Source of the DNA: Aphanomyces cochlioides
Taxonomy: Eukaryota; Oomycota; Saprolegniomycetes; Saprolegniales; Verrucalvaceae
Length of the DNA stretch: 64,000 nt
NCBI GenBank assembly: GCA_019828595.1
Contig: JAHQRK010000019.1
Span: 434,001 to 498,000 of the forward strand
Reading direction: 5' to 3'
Below, piece after piece: positions 1 through 11,947 of the stretch; positions within the stretch are counted from its first letter, which is position 1; each line of letters begins with the position of its first letter. The position numbers and the translations under genes are program-made. The notes beneath the pieces are model-generated. The model made no database searches and was not told where the DNA came from. It worked only from the letters and a program-made list of their open reading frames with translations.

Positions 1-3000
1 AAGACGCAGAGCGTCTTGTCCAGATGCGACGGCGGCATTGGCAGCGTCATGAAAGCTCCAATGACTTTGGATTGAATCTGCTGCGAGCGGTAGATTTGCC
101 ACAGAGCGATATGGAGCGCCTTGAAGCATGGCAAGCGTGAGAGGAAGACCAAGCTCTTGGGCAGGAAATATATCGCTGACGTATCCTCTAGCCACGACGG
201 AATTGCCGCCTTGGACAAGTCTTCAGCGCTGTCGTAAAGCAGTGCTTTCAACTCGACCGTCGTTGTCCGCTGGGCAAAGTGGAGGCACGCGACGTAGATT
301 TGGTTTCCCTTGACATCTACAGAGTCCACGACGTTAACAAGTGCTTGGAGCATGCAGTACCTGTGAGAACAGTATCAAACCAGCGTGGAGGGGGCTCCTT
401 TGTCTCGACAACTACTGGCAATGGATGCAGGAATGTGCCGATTTCGTCCGGGACTTGGAATGCCGAGCAGCTTGGATGGTACAACTTGTCGGTCATTTGA
501 CTCATGACGCGAACATCCGACGCACTGGACGTCTGAGCGCATTGCGACGACGATAGCGGCTTGATGACGCTGCTGAGCACGACAAAGCAGTCTGCAATGG
601 CTTGCGGGGTTGCTCTGTCGATGGCAAAACGTGGCAATGTGTTTTCACGTTGAGTGCACGACCGCCTTGGAGTTTTTGGATTTCGCAGTCGATCTTGATG
701 GCAAAAGTCATGGATGGACGACAGCAAGTCGCCCGAGATGGGACTTGCATCGCCACAAGGCGTGGCGGCAATCAACGTTGTCAAAACTCGATGGAAGGTA
801 GCTGGGTCAGCTTGAGCCATCCATTTCAAGTAGTCCATGAAGCCAACTTGTGAAAGACCGCGGATGGCGCCATGGCAAGTTGTGTCAAAGTTTTCCCAGA
901 GCCACTCGAGCGTCGTGGATGAAAGAGGCGGCCAGCCGCACTCCAAGTTGATTTGATTCATCGCTTCCTCCGCGAGACAGTCGAGCGCCGCGCCGAATTC
1001 TTTAAAGATGAAAGAAATGATGAAGTGGAAGAACGGCGTGACTGTGAGAGGAGCTCCAGGCTGAATGGCGTTGAAAAAAGCGTGCCGGACAAAGATCAAC
1101 CCTTCGATCGAGGCGACAATGGAGCGCGTTTCATCGGGATGGAAGTCGGCAAGATGATCGAGCGCATCTTGGAAGAGCTCTCTAGCGACGGCGCAGCCTA
1201 GAATTCACTCAGGAATGGCGTCGGCGGTGGTGAGAATTACCCAAGGGCACATGGAGCGCGAGGTGGATTTGAGCCGTCACCAGATGAGACACATAAGTTA
1301 GAGATGGCACCATGTCGACCACGATGAGGTACCGCAGCCGCGCTTCGTTGAAATACATCGCGGCTGTCGCGTCGGGGTGGACGCTCCACAATTCAATCTT
1401 TTGATTTGGATGGACGGGAGCCACCGACAGAGTTGCGGCGAGCTTGCAATCGACACTGCGGTCCGTTTGAAACGAGATGACTTCCCCCGCAAGGACGAGA
1501 CAATGCGCCCATTGCAAGACACACTGCAGGACCAACTCGCCATCGTCGTCCATCGTGTCGTTCAAGCAGAGAGATGCCCAGCATGCATGGAGGTAACTCG
1601 TCGCTCGGCAAGCTAATTCGAGAACAATCGCCGCTCTACAAAGCTCGTCAAACATGCAGAGAGAGAGCGAGTCAAATACATGGCAGGAAGGCCAAGCTTG
1701 GCTGGCTTTGCTATCGTCGCTCGCCAGATTTGTTGCACGCAGACACTAATGGACGATGCGTACCGGAGAAGCATCCCCGCATAGCTTGCTTGCTCTTTGA
1801 CAGGCTCGGCGAGATGCTTCTCATACGCTTCACTCGCAGCGAGCCATTGATCCGCGACGAAGTCCAAGTCGGGCTCGTCGTTCTCGTCAATCTCGACGAC
1901 GATCGCTTCAAGCAACTCGTCAGCTACATCCAGTGACGCCCCGAGCATGGCGTTCATACAGTCAGCGCTCTCGTCTTGGTTGTCCACGCGGACGATCGAC
2001 TTTGCCGCTTGATTCGACACGATGGGCTGCGTGGAGAGTCTTCGACAGACCGCCACGTAGTCGGCGCAACGATCGTGTTGAAACGAGGCGACAAAGCAGC
2101 GATGAAAGTCCTGAGCGCCTTTGCGGAACTCGTGGCCGCTTGGATGTCGGGAGCAAATCGCGTCCACGTCTCGAGACGTGAGAGCGTGAGCGATCTCCTG
2201 GTAGACGATCTTGAGGCACATTGCAGCGTACTGAGGCTGGAGCTGTCGCTTTGACAGGAGAGCTCCATACTGCTCGGATTCGGCAGGTCCAAGCGCCATC
2301 AATTGCGGCGTCACGACGAGGCCGATGTGCGTAAATGCCCAGAGAAGACGGTGAAGACTCACGCGAACTTCTCCAGAGTCGTCCACGTCGTTGTCCAAGT
2401 GGAAGCAATGGACAAAGAGAGTCGCGAGGTCGTCCGTCGAGAGCTTGAAGCGTTTCTTCAGCTGCACAGCATTGACAAAAGCGCAAAATTCCGCAAACGA
2501 CAGCCGCGTCGACTCTTCACAGATCGGCGCTCCATTCGCGTGATGGAACGAACCCATGAGACGCAGCAGCGGCTTTGCAAAGGCATTCCGCGCGGCGACC
2601 ACTGCCGCAGCGTCGGCTAAATCGTCAAAGAGACTGAACCGCTCGAGGGACTTCACTACTGTAGACTTATCAAGCAAGAAGTCAAAGATGGAGGCGTTGC
2701 CGCTCCTATCCGTGATGTCGTCGAGCGCTGCGAGAAAGTCTTTGAACGAGAGTCCTCTTGCGCACGACGCATGGGCTTTGAACGCGATCGTCTTTTGCGT
2801 TTCGGCCATGCGCACGACGGCAATCCGCTTCGTCATGGCTTTGAACTGCTGCAAGTTGATGCGTTGACTCTGTCCCCACGGATTCTGCACCGCATGGACG
2901 AGAAAGACTTGATGGACAAGCTCCTGCGGCGTTAGTCCACGCCGATGCTTCGAACTACGAAGGACAAGATCCAAGTTGAAGCATTGAAGCTGATCGAGGG

Positions 3001-3190
3001 ACGTCTCGAGCCGCACAATCTCGGAGCGATCGTCGTACAATTCGCAGCGAGCTACCGACGCATCCACGTTCCAATACAGAAGTGCTTCAGCGACTACTTG
3101 GAAGAGCTTGAAATGTGCTGGAATCCGCGCCATGTAGCGCGGGACTTTAGCTCCACGGGGATCATGGAGCGTGATCGAGATCCGCAACAT
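1..3190 (-). CDS. DENN-domain protein, C-terminus beyond left edge (partial)
   Basis: Four exons can be joined in frame: 3190-1680, 1635-1241, 1197-361 and 316-1, with GT-AG introns of 44, 43 and 44 nt. The start is the ATG at 3190. Exons 3-4 carry a uDENN-like core: the motif FDTVLTDVKGNQIYVACLHF spans intron 3, and a segment like the DENN hallmark (YFLPKSLVFLSR) follows near position 150. DENN proteins are usually GDP/GTP exchange factors for Rab GTPases in membrane traffic, so a Rab GEF role is inferred from the family. The N-terminal 500 residues are not recognised; one stretch, LDNDVDDSGEVRVSLHRLLW, resembles a weak EF-hand. The rest of the DENN domain lies outside the window. I see no lesion in the reconstructed frame. 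Confidence 0.8.
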
Positions 3191-3421
3191 TAGCTCATCG
3201 GACGTCCACAGTTTGAACAGTCTGGCTGAAACGGCTGACGACGCAACGCATCGACCTATCGCGCCGTCTTCCCTGCTTGCGCATGAGTGTGTTCTCCCCT
3301 GTCTTTAGCGAAGAATGCCGTCTCTGGATGCATTGAGGACAGGCGCAATCGTGTGAGTTGTCGCCATGTTGTTCTTCAATCTCGGACAGATTTTAGCCAA
3401 TCCACCGAGGAGTGTCAAAAC
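3191..3421. promoter_or_regulatory. divergent intergenic region, probable bidirectional promoter
   Basis: These 231 bp separate the start of the DENN gene (minus) from the start of the ankyrin gene (plus), so both promoters must lie here. I could not identify a convincing TATA box or oomycete initiator. Confidence 0.35.
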
Positions 3422-4705
3422 ATGAGCCATGCGGTCGTCGCGTCGAGAGAACTCTTGCCGCTCATCGTCCAGTTCCAGCATGGGATCTTCAACGAGCTCC
3501 GTCCATTCGTGCGTGCGATCTATGCCAACAACTTCGACATGTTTCCGTTCACGCAAATGACGTTCGTCGGGTGTTACTCGATGCCGATCGAAGGGAAGCT
3601 TGAGACCGACCTGACGTCGTTCGACCAAGTCTTTCGGCCGTACTACGCTCAGTACGGACTTGCAGGCGTGGACAAGCTCCTCGAATGCTTCCCGGCGCTG
3701 CGGACCATCGTCATGGCGTACTCTGCTCGCTTTGGACACTTGGAGTTGCTCACACATGTCCACACGGGCGAGGATTTCTTTCGAGGCATGCCGACGCTTA
3801 GTGACCTCGCAGCTCGACACGGCCACTGCGACGTGACTGACTTCCTGATCGCTCATCGGTATCGCATCTGCTCCTTGGACGTGCCAGCAGCCAGCGGTCA
3901 TCTCGCCGTCCTCCAGCGGCTTCATTCTGCGCATGGTTTTGCCACCCCTCGCGCGATGGACGATGCGGCGGCACGTGGACATTTCCAAGTCGTCAAGTAT
4001 TTGCATGAGAACCGCCAAGAAGGATGCACGACTGCCGCCATGGACGCAGCCGCTGCGAATGGCCACTTCGCCGTCGTTGCGTTTCTTCATCTCCACCGTC
4101 GAGAAGGATGCACAGAAGCCGCACTCGACCAAGCGGCGGCACATGGCCATGTTCAAATCGTGCGATTTCTCCTCCATAACCGCTTCGAGCGCGGCACGAT
4201 GGGTCTTGTAGACAGAGTTGCGGCGGCGGGCCACTTGGCTGTCTTGAAAATGCTCCACGAGCACGGCATGGACTGCACGGTGGCTGCGATGGATCAAGCC
4301 GCAAGACATGGCCATCTTGACGTCATCGAGTTCCTCCACGCGAGCCGTGACGAAGGTTGCACGACGTGGGCAATGGACGCCGCGGCAGAACATGGTTTCA
4401 TCGATGTCGTTCGCTTCTTGCATTCGTCGCGACAGGAAGGCTGCACGCCGTACGCAATAGACCGCGCAGCCAAGAATGGATTCATCCAAGTCGTCGCGTT
4501 CCTCCACGCGAATCGAACTGAAGGCTGTACGACGAATGCGATCGACTGGGCGGCGCGGAATGGCCAGCTCGATGTCGTCGCCTATCTTTGCAAGCACCGC
4601 CAGGAAGGTTACACCGAGAGGGCCGTCATGGACGCCAAGACAATGGGCCACGACAAAGTTGTCGAGCTCCTCGAGCAGTTCCCGAGCCTTCTCCAGTCGC
4701 CGTAG
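3422..4705 (+). CDS. ankyrin-repeat protein, 427 aa
   Basis: A single-exon gene starting at the ATG at 3422. The open frame extends upstream only through a GTG and non-coding-looking sequence. After an N-terminal region of about 110 residues come roughly ten ankyrin-type repeats of about 33 residues, with cores such as MDAAAANGHFAVVAFLH and AARHGHLDVIEFLH followed by an R-x-E-G-C-T linker. This repeat style is common in oomycete ankyrin expansions. Ankyrin stacks bind protein partners; no enzymatic domain, signal peptide or membrane segment is visible, so the partner and role are unknown. It converges on another ankyrin gene whose stop lies 31 bp away. Confidence 0.85.
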   Translation: MSHAVVASRELLPLIVQFQHGIFNELRPFVRAIYANNFDMFPFTQMTFVGCYSMPIEGKLETDLTSFDQVFRPYYAQYGLAGVDKLLECFPALRTIVMAYSARFGHLELLTHVHTGEDFFRGMPTLSDLAARHGHCDVTDFLIAHRYRICSLDVPAASGHLAVLQRLHSAHGFATPRAMDDAAARGHFQVVKYLHENRQEGCTTAAMDAAAANGHFAVVAFLHLHRREGCTEAALDQAAAHGHVQIVRFLLHNRFERGTMGLVDRVAAAGHLAVLKMLHEHGMDCTVAAMDQAARHGHLDVIEFLHASRDEGCTTWAMDAAAEHGFIDVVRFLHSSRQEGCTPYAIDRAAKNGFIQVVAFLHANRTEGCTTNAIDWAARNGQLDVVAYLCKHRQEGYTERAVMDAKTMGHDKVVELLEQFPSLLQSP

Positions 4706-4736
4706 TGTCAATAAATAAGTGTTTCCATTATAAAGT
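4706..4736. terminator. shared 3' ends of two convergent ankyrin genes
   Basis: Only 31 bp separate the two stop codons. AATAAA at 4710-4715 can serve as the poly(A) signal of the plus-strand gene. The 3' UTRs must overlap the opposite gene. Confidence 0.45.
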
Positions 4737-5486
4737 TTACTTGAATCCATTCGTGCGGAGGTACTGCACGGCGAGGTAGTGCACGACGGCGAGACGGCCA
4801 TGACGTGTGGCCTGCCATAGCGCTTCCTTCTCAAGGTCTGTGTCGTGGTAATGCTCCATGATGAACTTGACCACGTCGATGTGACCATTCGCTGCGGCAT
4901 CGGTGAAAGCGCCGGCTTGACAATCGACGTTGCATTCGTAGAGGAAAGCGACAACGTCAGCGTGGCCGTTCCTTGCAGCATTCGCCATGGCAGCGTGTGA
5001 GACGACAAATTCGTTGGGACGTCTCGACTTGAGGAATTCCAACACATCAAGATGGCCATTCGAAGCTGCAGCGTCGAGGCATCCCACTGGGCATCTTTGA
5101 CTTTCCAAGTACTCGACGACTGTGAGTTGACCATTGCGGCACGCAAGTTCCATGAGTTCTCGTCGTACGGAGAGGGAGAACGTCGTGTGGACGAATCTGA
5201 AAATGTCATCATGACCAAAGTAAGCAGCATGAGCGAGTACAATGTTGGCAAGGCTTGGTTTCCAGCTCAAGAGCGCAGATGCACCGATCACGCCATGTTC
5301 TCGATACAAACCGCTCACCGCGTCTTCAAAATCCAGGACGCTGCCGAGCGCGACGTTCATATCACAGTAGGAGAAATGCTCAAACGCATAGCGGTGGATC
5401 GAAGAAGGCAGCAGGCGGAGCATCTCAGAGTCTTCGTCGTCGTCAAACGTCGGGATCATGGCTGGAGGGCGCGGAACACTGAGCAT
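4737..5486 (-). CDS. ankyrin-repeat protein, 249 aa
   Basis: Start taken at the ATG at 5486 (MLSVPRPPAM). The frame is open further upstream, to about 5675, but that part is not ankyrin-like. After an acidic N-terminus (FDDDEDSE) and about 80 residues, ankyrin-type repeats follow: ELACRNGQLTVVEYLES, DAAASNGHLDVLEFLKS, NAARNGHADVVAFLYE, DAAANGHIDVVKFIMEH and QATRHGRLAVVHYLA. Both halves resemble the convergent neighbour at 3422-4705, consistent with an old inverted duplication (inference). No other domain is visible. Confidence 0.8.
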   Translation of the reverse strand: MLSVPRPPAMIPTFDDDEDSEMLRLLPSSIHRYAFEHFSYCDMNVALGSVLDFEDAVSGLYREHGVIGASALLSWKPSLANIVLAHAAYFGHDDIFRFVHTTFSLSVRRELMELACRNGQLTVVEYLESQRCPVGCLDAAASNGHLDVLEFLKSRRPNEFVVSHAAMANAARNGHADVVAFLYECNVDCQAGAFTDAAANGHIDVVKFIMEHYHDTDLEKEALWQATRHGRLAVVHYLAVQYLRTNGFK

Positions 5487-6714
5487 GATGGCGACCGTGG
5501 GGAGAAATGCAAAATGACCGAAAGAACGAAATCCACCTGGCGATGACAAGTCGACGTTGGTACATTCTATTTTTGGTGAGAAAATTTGGTAAATAGATGT
5601 ATTTAAATAGTGTGACAACGCTAATACGATGGAAAAGATTCCATCCATGGAGAACGACTGACTGCACAGGTACAATCACGACGAGGCTGCCCATGGCAAG
5701 GAGGTATTGCTATAGCTATAGCGAATAGAATACGGCCAGGGGCAATGTCAAGGACTTGGCGCAATGGGGTAAAAGCGTTGGGGAAATGGACAGTTTCACT
5801 GCCCGATGAAAATCACGATGACTACAGCTACGACGACAGACGTAATGTTAAGGATATCAGAAGAGCTATGCTGTAGATTTAGGTGAATTGACTGGGGGGC
5901 TAAATCTTGCTAGCTATACATGAACTAGAAGAGAGCACTCTTTTATCCCCCCCTCCTAATCATCCTCGCAACTGACTGGTGGGGATCACAAGATGCTTCG
6001 GGCGCGCTCTTTGCTGTATCCCACGGACCAAGTCAAAGGAAGCCCCTTGGTGAAGAAAACAATCGAGAACAATGCTACAGTGTAGAGCCCCCTAAAAATG
6101 CACCCACCACGTCTCAACCTTCTCCCTTGAGGCTCATACACGGCAAGTTTTCACTTCTGCAACTTAGTCTTACAAAGATCACCGTCATAAACATCGCTAG
6201 GATAAGAGGCTCACGCGAAGAGCTTTCGACTTTCTCCGAGACCTGTGAAAAGTGGATCTCAAGGTTTCAATGAACCTAACACTAAATTCAAATGCATCTG
6301 GATTAAGTAGTTGAGGGTTGATATCTATATAGATATTGAAATTCCTCGCACAATCGTTGCCCATCACTCTCCTGGAGAAATCAACAAAAAAATTGATGAA
6401 ATCGACTTTTTCTCCAATGAGGAACGTCCGTCTCGACCACCGAGACGGCCGTCGGAGAAGTGTCGGCAGGTCGTGAAGGTCTCTACGGTCGTGTGCTATT
6501 TGGGGCAACAACTCAAGCTCGACGTTGAAGATCACTGAGAGAGGGAAGGGTTTCTATTGAGTTTGGCTCTTGCGTGGTCTCAGCGGTGACGACGAGAGCG
6601 TCGACCACGTCGAAGATTTGAAATCTTACAATTGTCAACAGATGCCTCTGGGTTGGAATTGCCGCGGCGCGATGGAGCCTTCTGTTGCTGACGAGTCGCT
6701 TCGACTCTACGATC
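5487..6714. other. intergenic, no gene recognised
   Basis: 1.2 kb between the ankyrin gene and the ABCC pseudogene. A 112-codon minus frame at 6197-6535 has no recognisable features and I do not call it. Confidence 0.5.
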
Positions 6715-9700
6715 TCACCTCAGATTGTGCGAATGCGAGAGTAACGTTGCAAAAGCGCCATCTTTCACAGCGAGAAGATTGGTCGGCGTGTCGAACTCAT
6801 AGACCCGGCCTTTATCCATGACGAGGATCCGATCGCTGTCCAAAATGGTGTCCAGTCGATGAGCAATGACAAGCAATGTCACCCCTGCGAAACTTGACTT
6901 GATCGTCGCTTGGATCAACCGATCCGACTCCAAATCGATGTTGGCCGTCTACTTGTCCAGCACGACGATGCGACTATGGCGTAGTAAAGCTCGAGCGATG
7001 CACACCAACTGCCGCTGTCCGACGGACAGATTGCCGCCTTTTTCAGCCACTTGAATGTCCAAACCTCCCTGGGATTGAATCACCTCTTTCACATGGACTT
7101 CCTTGAGCACGCGCCATACGTCGTCGTCGGTTGTAATGTTGGATGGATCCAAGTTGAAGCGCAGCGAGCCGCTGAACAAGACGGGATCTTGAGGGATGAT
7201 GGTCAAACGTGAACGCAAAGACTGCAGATCGATCGTCCCAATGTCGACGCCATCGATGCGAATGCATCCAGCCGCCGCTTCCACCGTTCGAAAGAGCGCC
7301 ACCATCAATGAGCTCTTGCCAGAGCCCGTGCGACCGCAGATGCCAATCTTTTCACCCGCCTCCACGCTAAAGTTCACATCTTTCAGAACAAAGTCGAGGC
7401 CCTCTTGGTAGCGCATCGAGTAGTTTTCAAAGACGACACTCCCTTGACTCGGCCATTCTTTCGGCCCGGGGTTCGTTACAACCGACGTATGGCCTTCCGT
7501 GTCGAGACTGTTGTAGTGCAGAAGTCGTTCGACCGACGTCATTTGATCGCCCACTTCGGTTTGGTACATGACGACACGAGAGAGAAACCCCGAGAGCTGC
7601 GACGCATACGTCAAGGCTAGACCTGCCGCCGTGACTCCAATCGAGGCTTTGAACACCACGCAGAGGAAGGCGACGCCAGTGACGACAATGGCCGAAAGCC
7701 AATCGAGGCGCATTTGGAGCCATCTCGACGACATGAATTGAATTGCGCATGATCCACGGCGCTTCTCGCCTTTTGCTGGAAGTTCGCCGTCATGCCAAAT
7801 GCTCGAATGGTCGAGAGACCGTTGATGATTTCCGCGATGGAGTTGACGACTGGCGTCCGTGAAATCGACGCCATGCGCTTCAATTCGGCCGACGAGCGAC
7901 CAAAGTAGACTTGGATCTTGTGAAAGAGAAAGAGCAGCGGCACGTAGAGCACGAGCATGTATGGCGACGTGGCCGCACACACGACCATGATCCCCGCGAC
8001 TTGGAACGAATGCTGCAGCAGGTACAAGCCCGAGTTTGGTAGTCGCGTCTCGATTTCGCTCAAGTCGCTCGAGAATCGATTCAAGATGCGACCGACTGGA
8101 GTCACGTCGAAGAACGTAGTCACTGGCGCTCGGACGACTTTGTCGAGGAGATTTTCATGAAGTGTTTTCACACAAACGAGATTTGTGACGAGAGCAAGGA
8201 GACTGCGGCCAAAGATGAGGATTACAGATCCAAGGACGAGCCCTACGTAGATTGCCGCTGACGTCGTCGTCGATAAACCATCTTTGCCTCGAGCCCAGCG
8301 TCCCATGAACCAATCCGCCATCACGGAGTTTGTCTGGGACACCAAGTAAGTCAAGGACAGGCACAAGATGATGGTAGGTCCATGCCAGCCACTCGCTGCA
8401 AAGTAGGCAACGTACGTTCGACGGGTGACGAGTCCAAGGTGCAGCTACTCGCGCTCGACAAGGCCACCTTTCGTCTTACTTGGCTCCACTTTGACTTCAC
8501 CTTTGTCGATCGCAGCCGAGTCGTCTGCCTCCACGACGGACGATTCTTGCGGCTGCAATCGAGTTCCTTGCTTGAGATGAGGAAATGTTTCTTGCAATGA
8601 ATCTACAGTTCCTTGGCCGACGATGCGTCCTTGGTCCATGACGAGAATATTGTCGACGAACTGGAGCAAATGGTAGTGGCTGTTTAGCACCAACACGAGT
8701 GTCTTGCCACGGAGTAAGCCTTGAATGCCTTCGCGGAAGACAGCGCCTGCAACATGCACATCCAGAGCGCTCAATGGATCGTCGAGCAGGAAAATATCAG
8801 CGTCACGGCGGTACATGGCACGAGCAAGGCTCACGCGTGCCTTCTGACCACCGCTCAAGTTGATGCCGCGTTCACCAATCTCAGTCGCATCCCCATGAGG
8901 CAGGATGGCTAGATCTGGCTTCAGTTGACAGGCAGCGATGACAAGGTCGTAGTAGTTGTGGTCGAGAGGCTCCGAAAAGAGGATGTTGTCGCGGACGTTG
9001 GCGTGTTGGATCCAAGCTTCTTGGGCAACTCGGCCTTGGACGGTGCGTTTGCCATGAACTTGGTGGATTTCACCGAGCATGGCGCTGATTAAGCTGGTCT
9101 TGCCGCTGCCGTCTGGTCCAACGACCATTGTGATTTTGCTCGGTGGGATTGAAGTGTTGATGTCTTGCAGGAAGCATCGAGTCTTCTCGGGGTTGTGCTG
9201 CTTCTGGTGCGCGGTCCAGCCAGTCGAACGCTCCATCTACGATGCTAATGACTGGCTACGACGTGTTTGGAGCCTTGGTTGCGATCGATTCGACTTCATC
9301 CGCTAGTAAAAACGCCCCGATCCGATCCGCCGATGCAATCGCCTCGGCGAAATTCATCACGCCAAAGTAGAACAAATTGCAAGGAAGGCGAGCGATATTC
9401 AGGTACGCCAACGCTGTGAATGCGATCGGTGGCGTCAGTGTGTTGCCTTGGGCCACGTAGACAACCAAACACACAGCCAGAGCAAACGGAGGAGCGACAA
9501 TGAGCCCGATGGATCCCAATTGACTCGACAAGATGTAGCGTCGTTGGACAGCGAGTTCCTGGTTCCGAATCGCCGCGACGTGCTCTTGGAGAAATGCTTC
9601 CCAGCCGTACATCTTGATGACATGAATGCCTTGAAGGATCTCATTCGTGAGCTTGACGCGCTCGGCCTGGATGGCTAGAAGCTGCCTCTGGAGTTTTCCA

Positions 9701-10512
9701 GCAGTCTGGGCAATACAGCAGCAGATAACCATCAAGACGAGGAGCGAGAGACCGCCGACGAGGCCGACGAGCCAGCCCATGTTGCGGCCGATGAGGACAA
9801 AAATGAGCGGCAACGAGATGATTGGCATGACGACCCATGGAAGATATGGAAAGCCCGTGAACATTCGTTGTGAATCGACGGAGAGCATGGTGACAATTTC
9901 ACCAGAAGTCATTGATCGCTGGACAGAGCTGGACAGCTGAAGTGCCTTCACAAAGACAACGTCCATCGCAATCGACTTGGCATTCGTCGCAACTTTGGCC
10001 ATCACGTACAAGGAGGAATCAAAGATCGTCATTGAGACAAACGACAAGCCAGCGAGCAGACCTGCCAGACCGTAGCCCGAGGGGATTCCAAAGATCGGCG
10101 CGGCGTCTGAATCTTGGAGGAACTCGAGTAATGATTTGATCACGGTTGGCTGGAGCAAGAGCAAGACGGCATACACGACAGCCAAGGCCACTCCAATGAG
10201 AGTTTCCCTTTGAAGAATGCGCAGCACCGAGCGAAACATGCGTGGCTTGGGCAGCGCAGCCTCTGTCCTCCAGTGTTGGATGAATCGTTCGTGAAGAGAT
10301 GCCGCCGTGTCGTCAGGACCCAACTTCCACACATCATTTTCCATCAAAGTCTGTCTTGCACCCCGTCGAAGCAGCGGATCGAGCCAGAAAAGCAGCGCCA
10401 GTGCAATCTGGTTGCTCGTGGCCATTGGATTCGGTACATCTTGCCATAGTACAGCCGTCGACCGTCGTGGAGACGCCACTTGGCTGTATGAGGCGCAATC
10501 TTCCGTGGTCAT
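6715..10512 (-). pseudogene. ABCC-type ABC transporter pseudogene
   Basis: The ATG at 10512 starts a protein colinear with the two intact ABCC genes in the window (TMD1-NBD1-TMD2-NBD2, no TMD0), but it is broken several times. After TMD1 there is an in-frame TAG at about 9256, then a shift into another frame before NBD1. NBD1 has Walker A GPDGSGKTS and signature LSGGQ but lost three residues just before the Q-loop. A second in-frame TAG lies at 8445-8447. A frameshift near 7740 falls in TMD2. In NBD2 the Walker B sequence VVLDEATAS of the intact copies reads VVLDK followed by TAG (about 6949), so the catalytic Glu is Lys. Introns do not explain these lesions. Family role: export of conjugates or drugs. 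Confidence 0.9.
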
Positions 10513-11479
10513 TTCGCTGTCGAGTGTGAACTGAGCCGAAGTCAACTCTTTCGGTTTCACAGTAAAGAACTTTATCCGGATGCATGCATAATCGTCCACG
10601 AGACTCCATCGACGACGGCGACAAAGCTCAGCTCTCCATGCTTGTGGCTGACAGCACAGCATCTCGTTGAGTGTGTCGATTTCACCGATGGATAGGGCTC
10701 TGTTTCCGTTGCAATTCTTGCAACATGGATTGATGGTACAGTACTCAAGGTTCACTGCTAGTTGAGTTGATGCGGACACAACTGTCATGGACTACTTGAA
10801 GATTGACATTTGAATACCCAATCCATCGAACGCGACTTGAATTCCATCTCTATTCTTCATTCTTGGAAGGATTTTCGCGCGATCCTGCCTCGACTTGACT
10901 TCGCCTTCACTTACACTGTTGTGCCACGAGCACCCATATTAAAGTGCAAATGTCCTCGTCATGGCGCCGTTTCTAACGTTAACGTTGACTGGCAGCACAC
11001 CTCAAAGACCGTCTCGAGGACGGGATTAATAGCTAGAGTTGCTCCACTTTTAAACTACAATAGAGATCGATGCTTGAATTTCGAGCTACGAGCTCACCGA
11101 GCAGTTGACTAAGTTGCCTGTAAATTGAAGTGCATCATCCCCTTCCAAGGGGGTTCTTCTCTCACTTGATTGGTGTCCTTAAGGCTTTCTGTGCTCCAGT
11201 GCATGTGTAGCGGGGTTCCTCTTCCTCGCCTTGCTTGTATTGAACATGCCATGAAGAATTGCCTCTGGGTGAATCGAGATTCTGTCTGTTGACCATTGTG
11301 ATTCGATCCGTTTGTGAATTTTCATTGGTTAAAAATATTTCATTGGGCCAATCAAAATGTGTAAAAGTTCATTAATTTTTATGCTTATCGGGAACACAAT
11401 GGACGACATTGCCAATTGTCACCCGACTCAGACGCCATCCTTGTGCCGTGCCTTTCTCCATTTCGAAACCTGCGTTCCC
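10513..11479. other. intergenic, no gene recognised
   Basis: About 970 bp, including the 5' flank of the ABCC pseudogene and the upstream region of the poly-Asp gene. A stretch TCCATTTCGAAAC about 20 bp before the ATG at 11480 resembles the oomycete initiator type; this is weak. Confidence 0.4.
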
Positions 11480-11947
11480 ATGCGTGTCCTTGCCTTGTCC
11501 TGCCTAGCTCTCGCTGCTGCTGCCTCCGCTCAAACGGACCTCAACACGGCCGTCAAACGCAATCTGCGAGAACGCACTCAAGATGAACTCAACGACGCCT
11601 TTGCCCAACGGGAGAACAGGTACTTGCACAACATCCAAAACGACATTGCGCAGCCGCAAGGCATCGCTGTCGGCGGAAACCCGAACACGTGGGGCTCCAA
11701 CCCTTTCACTCGCGAAAGGAAACCCGGCGGCATCCACTTGGCAGTCATGGACCCTGCAGAACTCGGAAAAGGTATTGAAGGAGACGTAGCAGCCAAGTCT
11801 GACGATGATGACGATGATGATGATGATGATGACGACGATGACGACGATGACGATGATGACGATGATGACGACGACGATGATGACGATGATGACGATGATG
11901 ATGATGACGATGATGATGACGACGACGATGACGACGTTGTCGAATAA
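11480..11947 (+). CDS. secreted protein with C-terminal poly-aspartate tail, 155 aa
   Basis: I chose the ATG at 11480 because it gives a clean signal peptide (MRVLALSCLALAAAASA, cleavage before QTDL). The in-frame ATG upstream at 11399 would bury it. The mature protein has a charged helical segment (VKRNLRERTQDELNDAFAQR), a Gly/Asn/Pro-rich middle, then an uninterrupted run of 45 Asp (11801-11935) ending in VVE. I do not recognise a family. The extreme acidity suggests binding of divalent cations or of basic partners outside the cell (inference). NLRER after the signal peptide is not a canonical RxLR motif. Repeat length probably varies between strains because the tract is built from GAT/GAC codons. 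Confidence 0.7.
   Translation: MRVLALSCLALAAAASAQTDLNTAVKRNLRERTQDELNDAFAQRENRYLHNIQNDIAQPQGIAVGGNPNTWGSNPFTRERKPGGIHLAVMDPAELGKGIEGDVAAKSDDDDDDDDDDDDDDDDDDDDDDDDDDDDDDDDDDDDDDDDDDDDDVVE
11801..11935 (+). repeat. GAY trinucleotide tract encoding 45 Asp
   Basis: 135 bp of mixed GAT and GAC codons with no interruption in frame. The codons are mixed rather than a pure repeat, so the amino-acid run appears to be maintained beyond simple slippage (inference). Confidence 0.95.

Noticed and set aside
3305..5251. 648-codon minus frame across both ankyrin genes
   Set aside because: It is the shadow of the plus-strand ankyrin repeats; its lower half has no ankyrin cores and the gene model on each strand is better.
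6197..6538. Overlapping 112- and 75-codon frames
   Set aside because: No family signal on either strand and no splice support.
9256..9300. Intron explaining the stop in the first ABCC gene
   Set aside because: The only GT...AG pair that removes the TAG is 26 nt or shorter and does not repair the frameshift that follows.
11500..11600. RxLR effector motif in the poly-Asp protein
   Set aside because: NLRER lacks the R-x-L-R order and no downstream EER is present.
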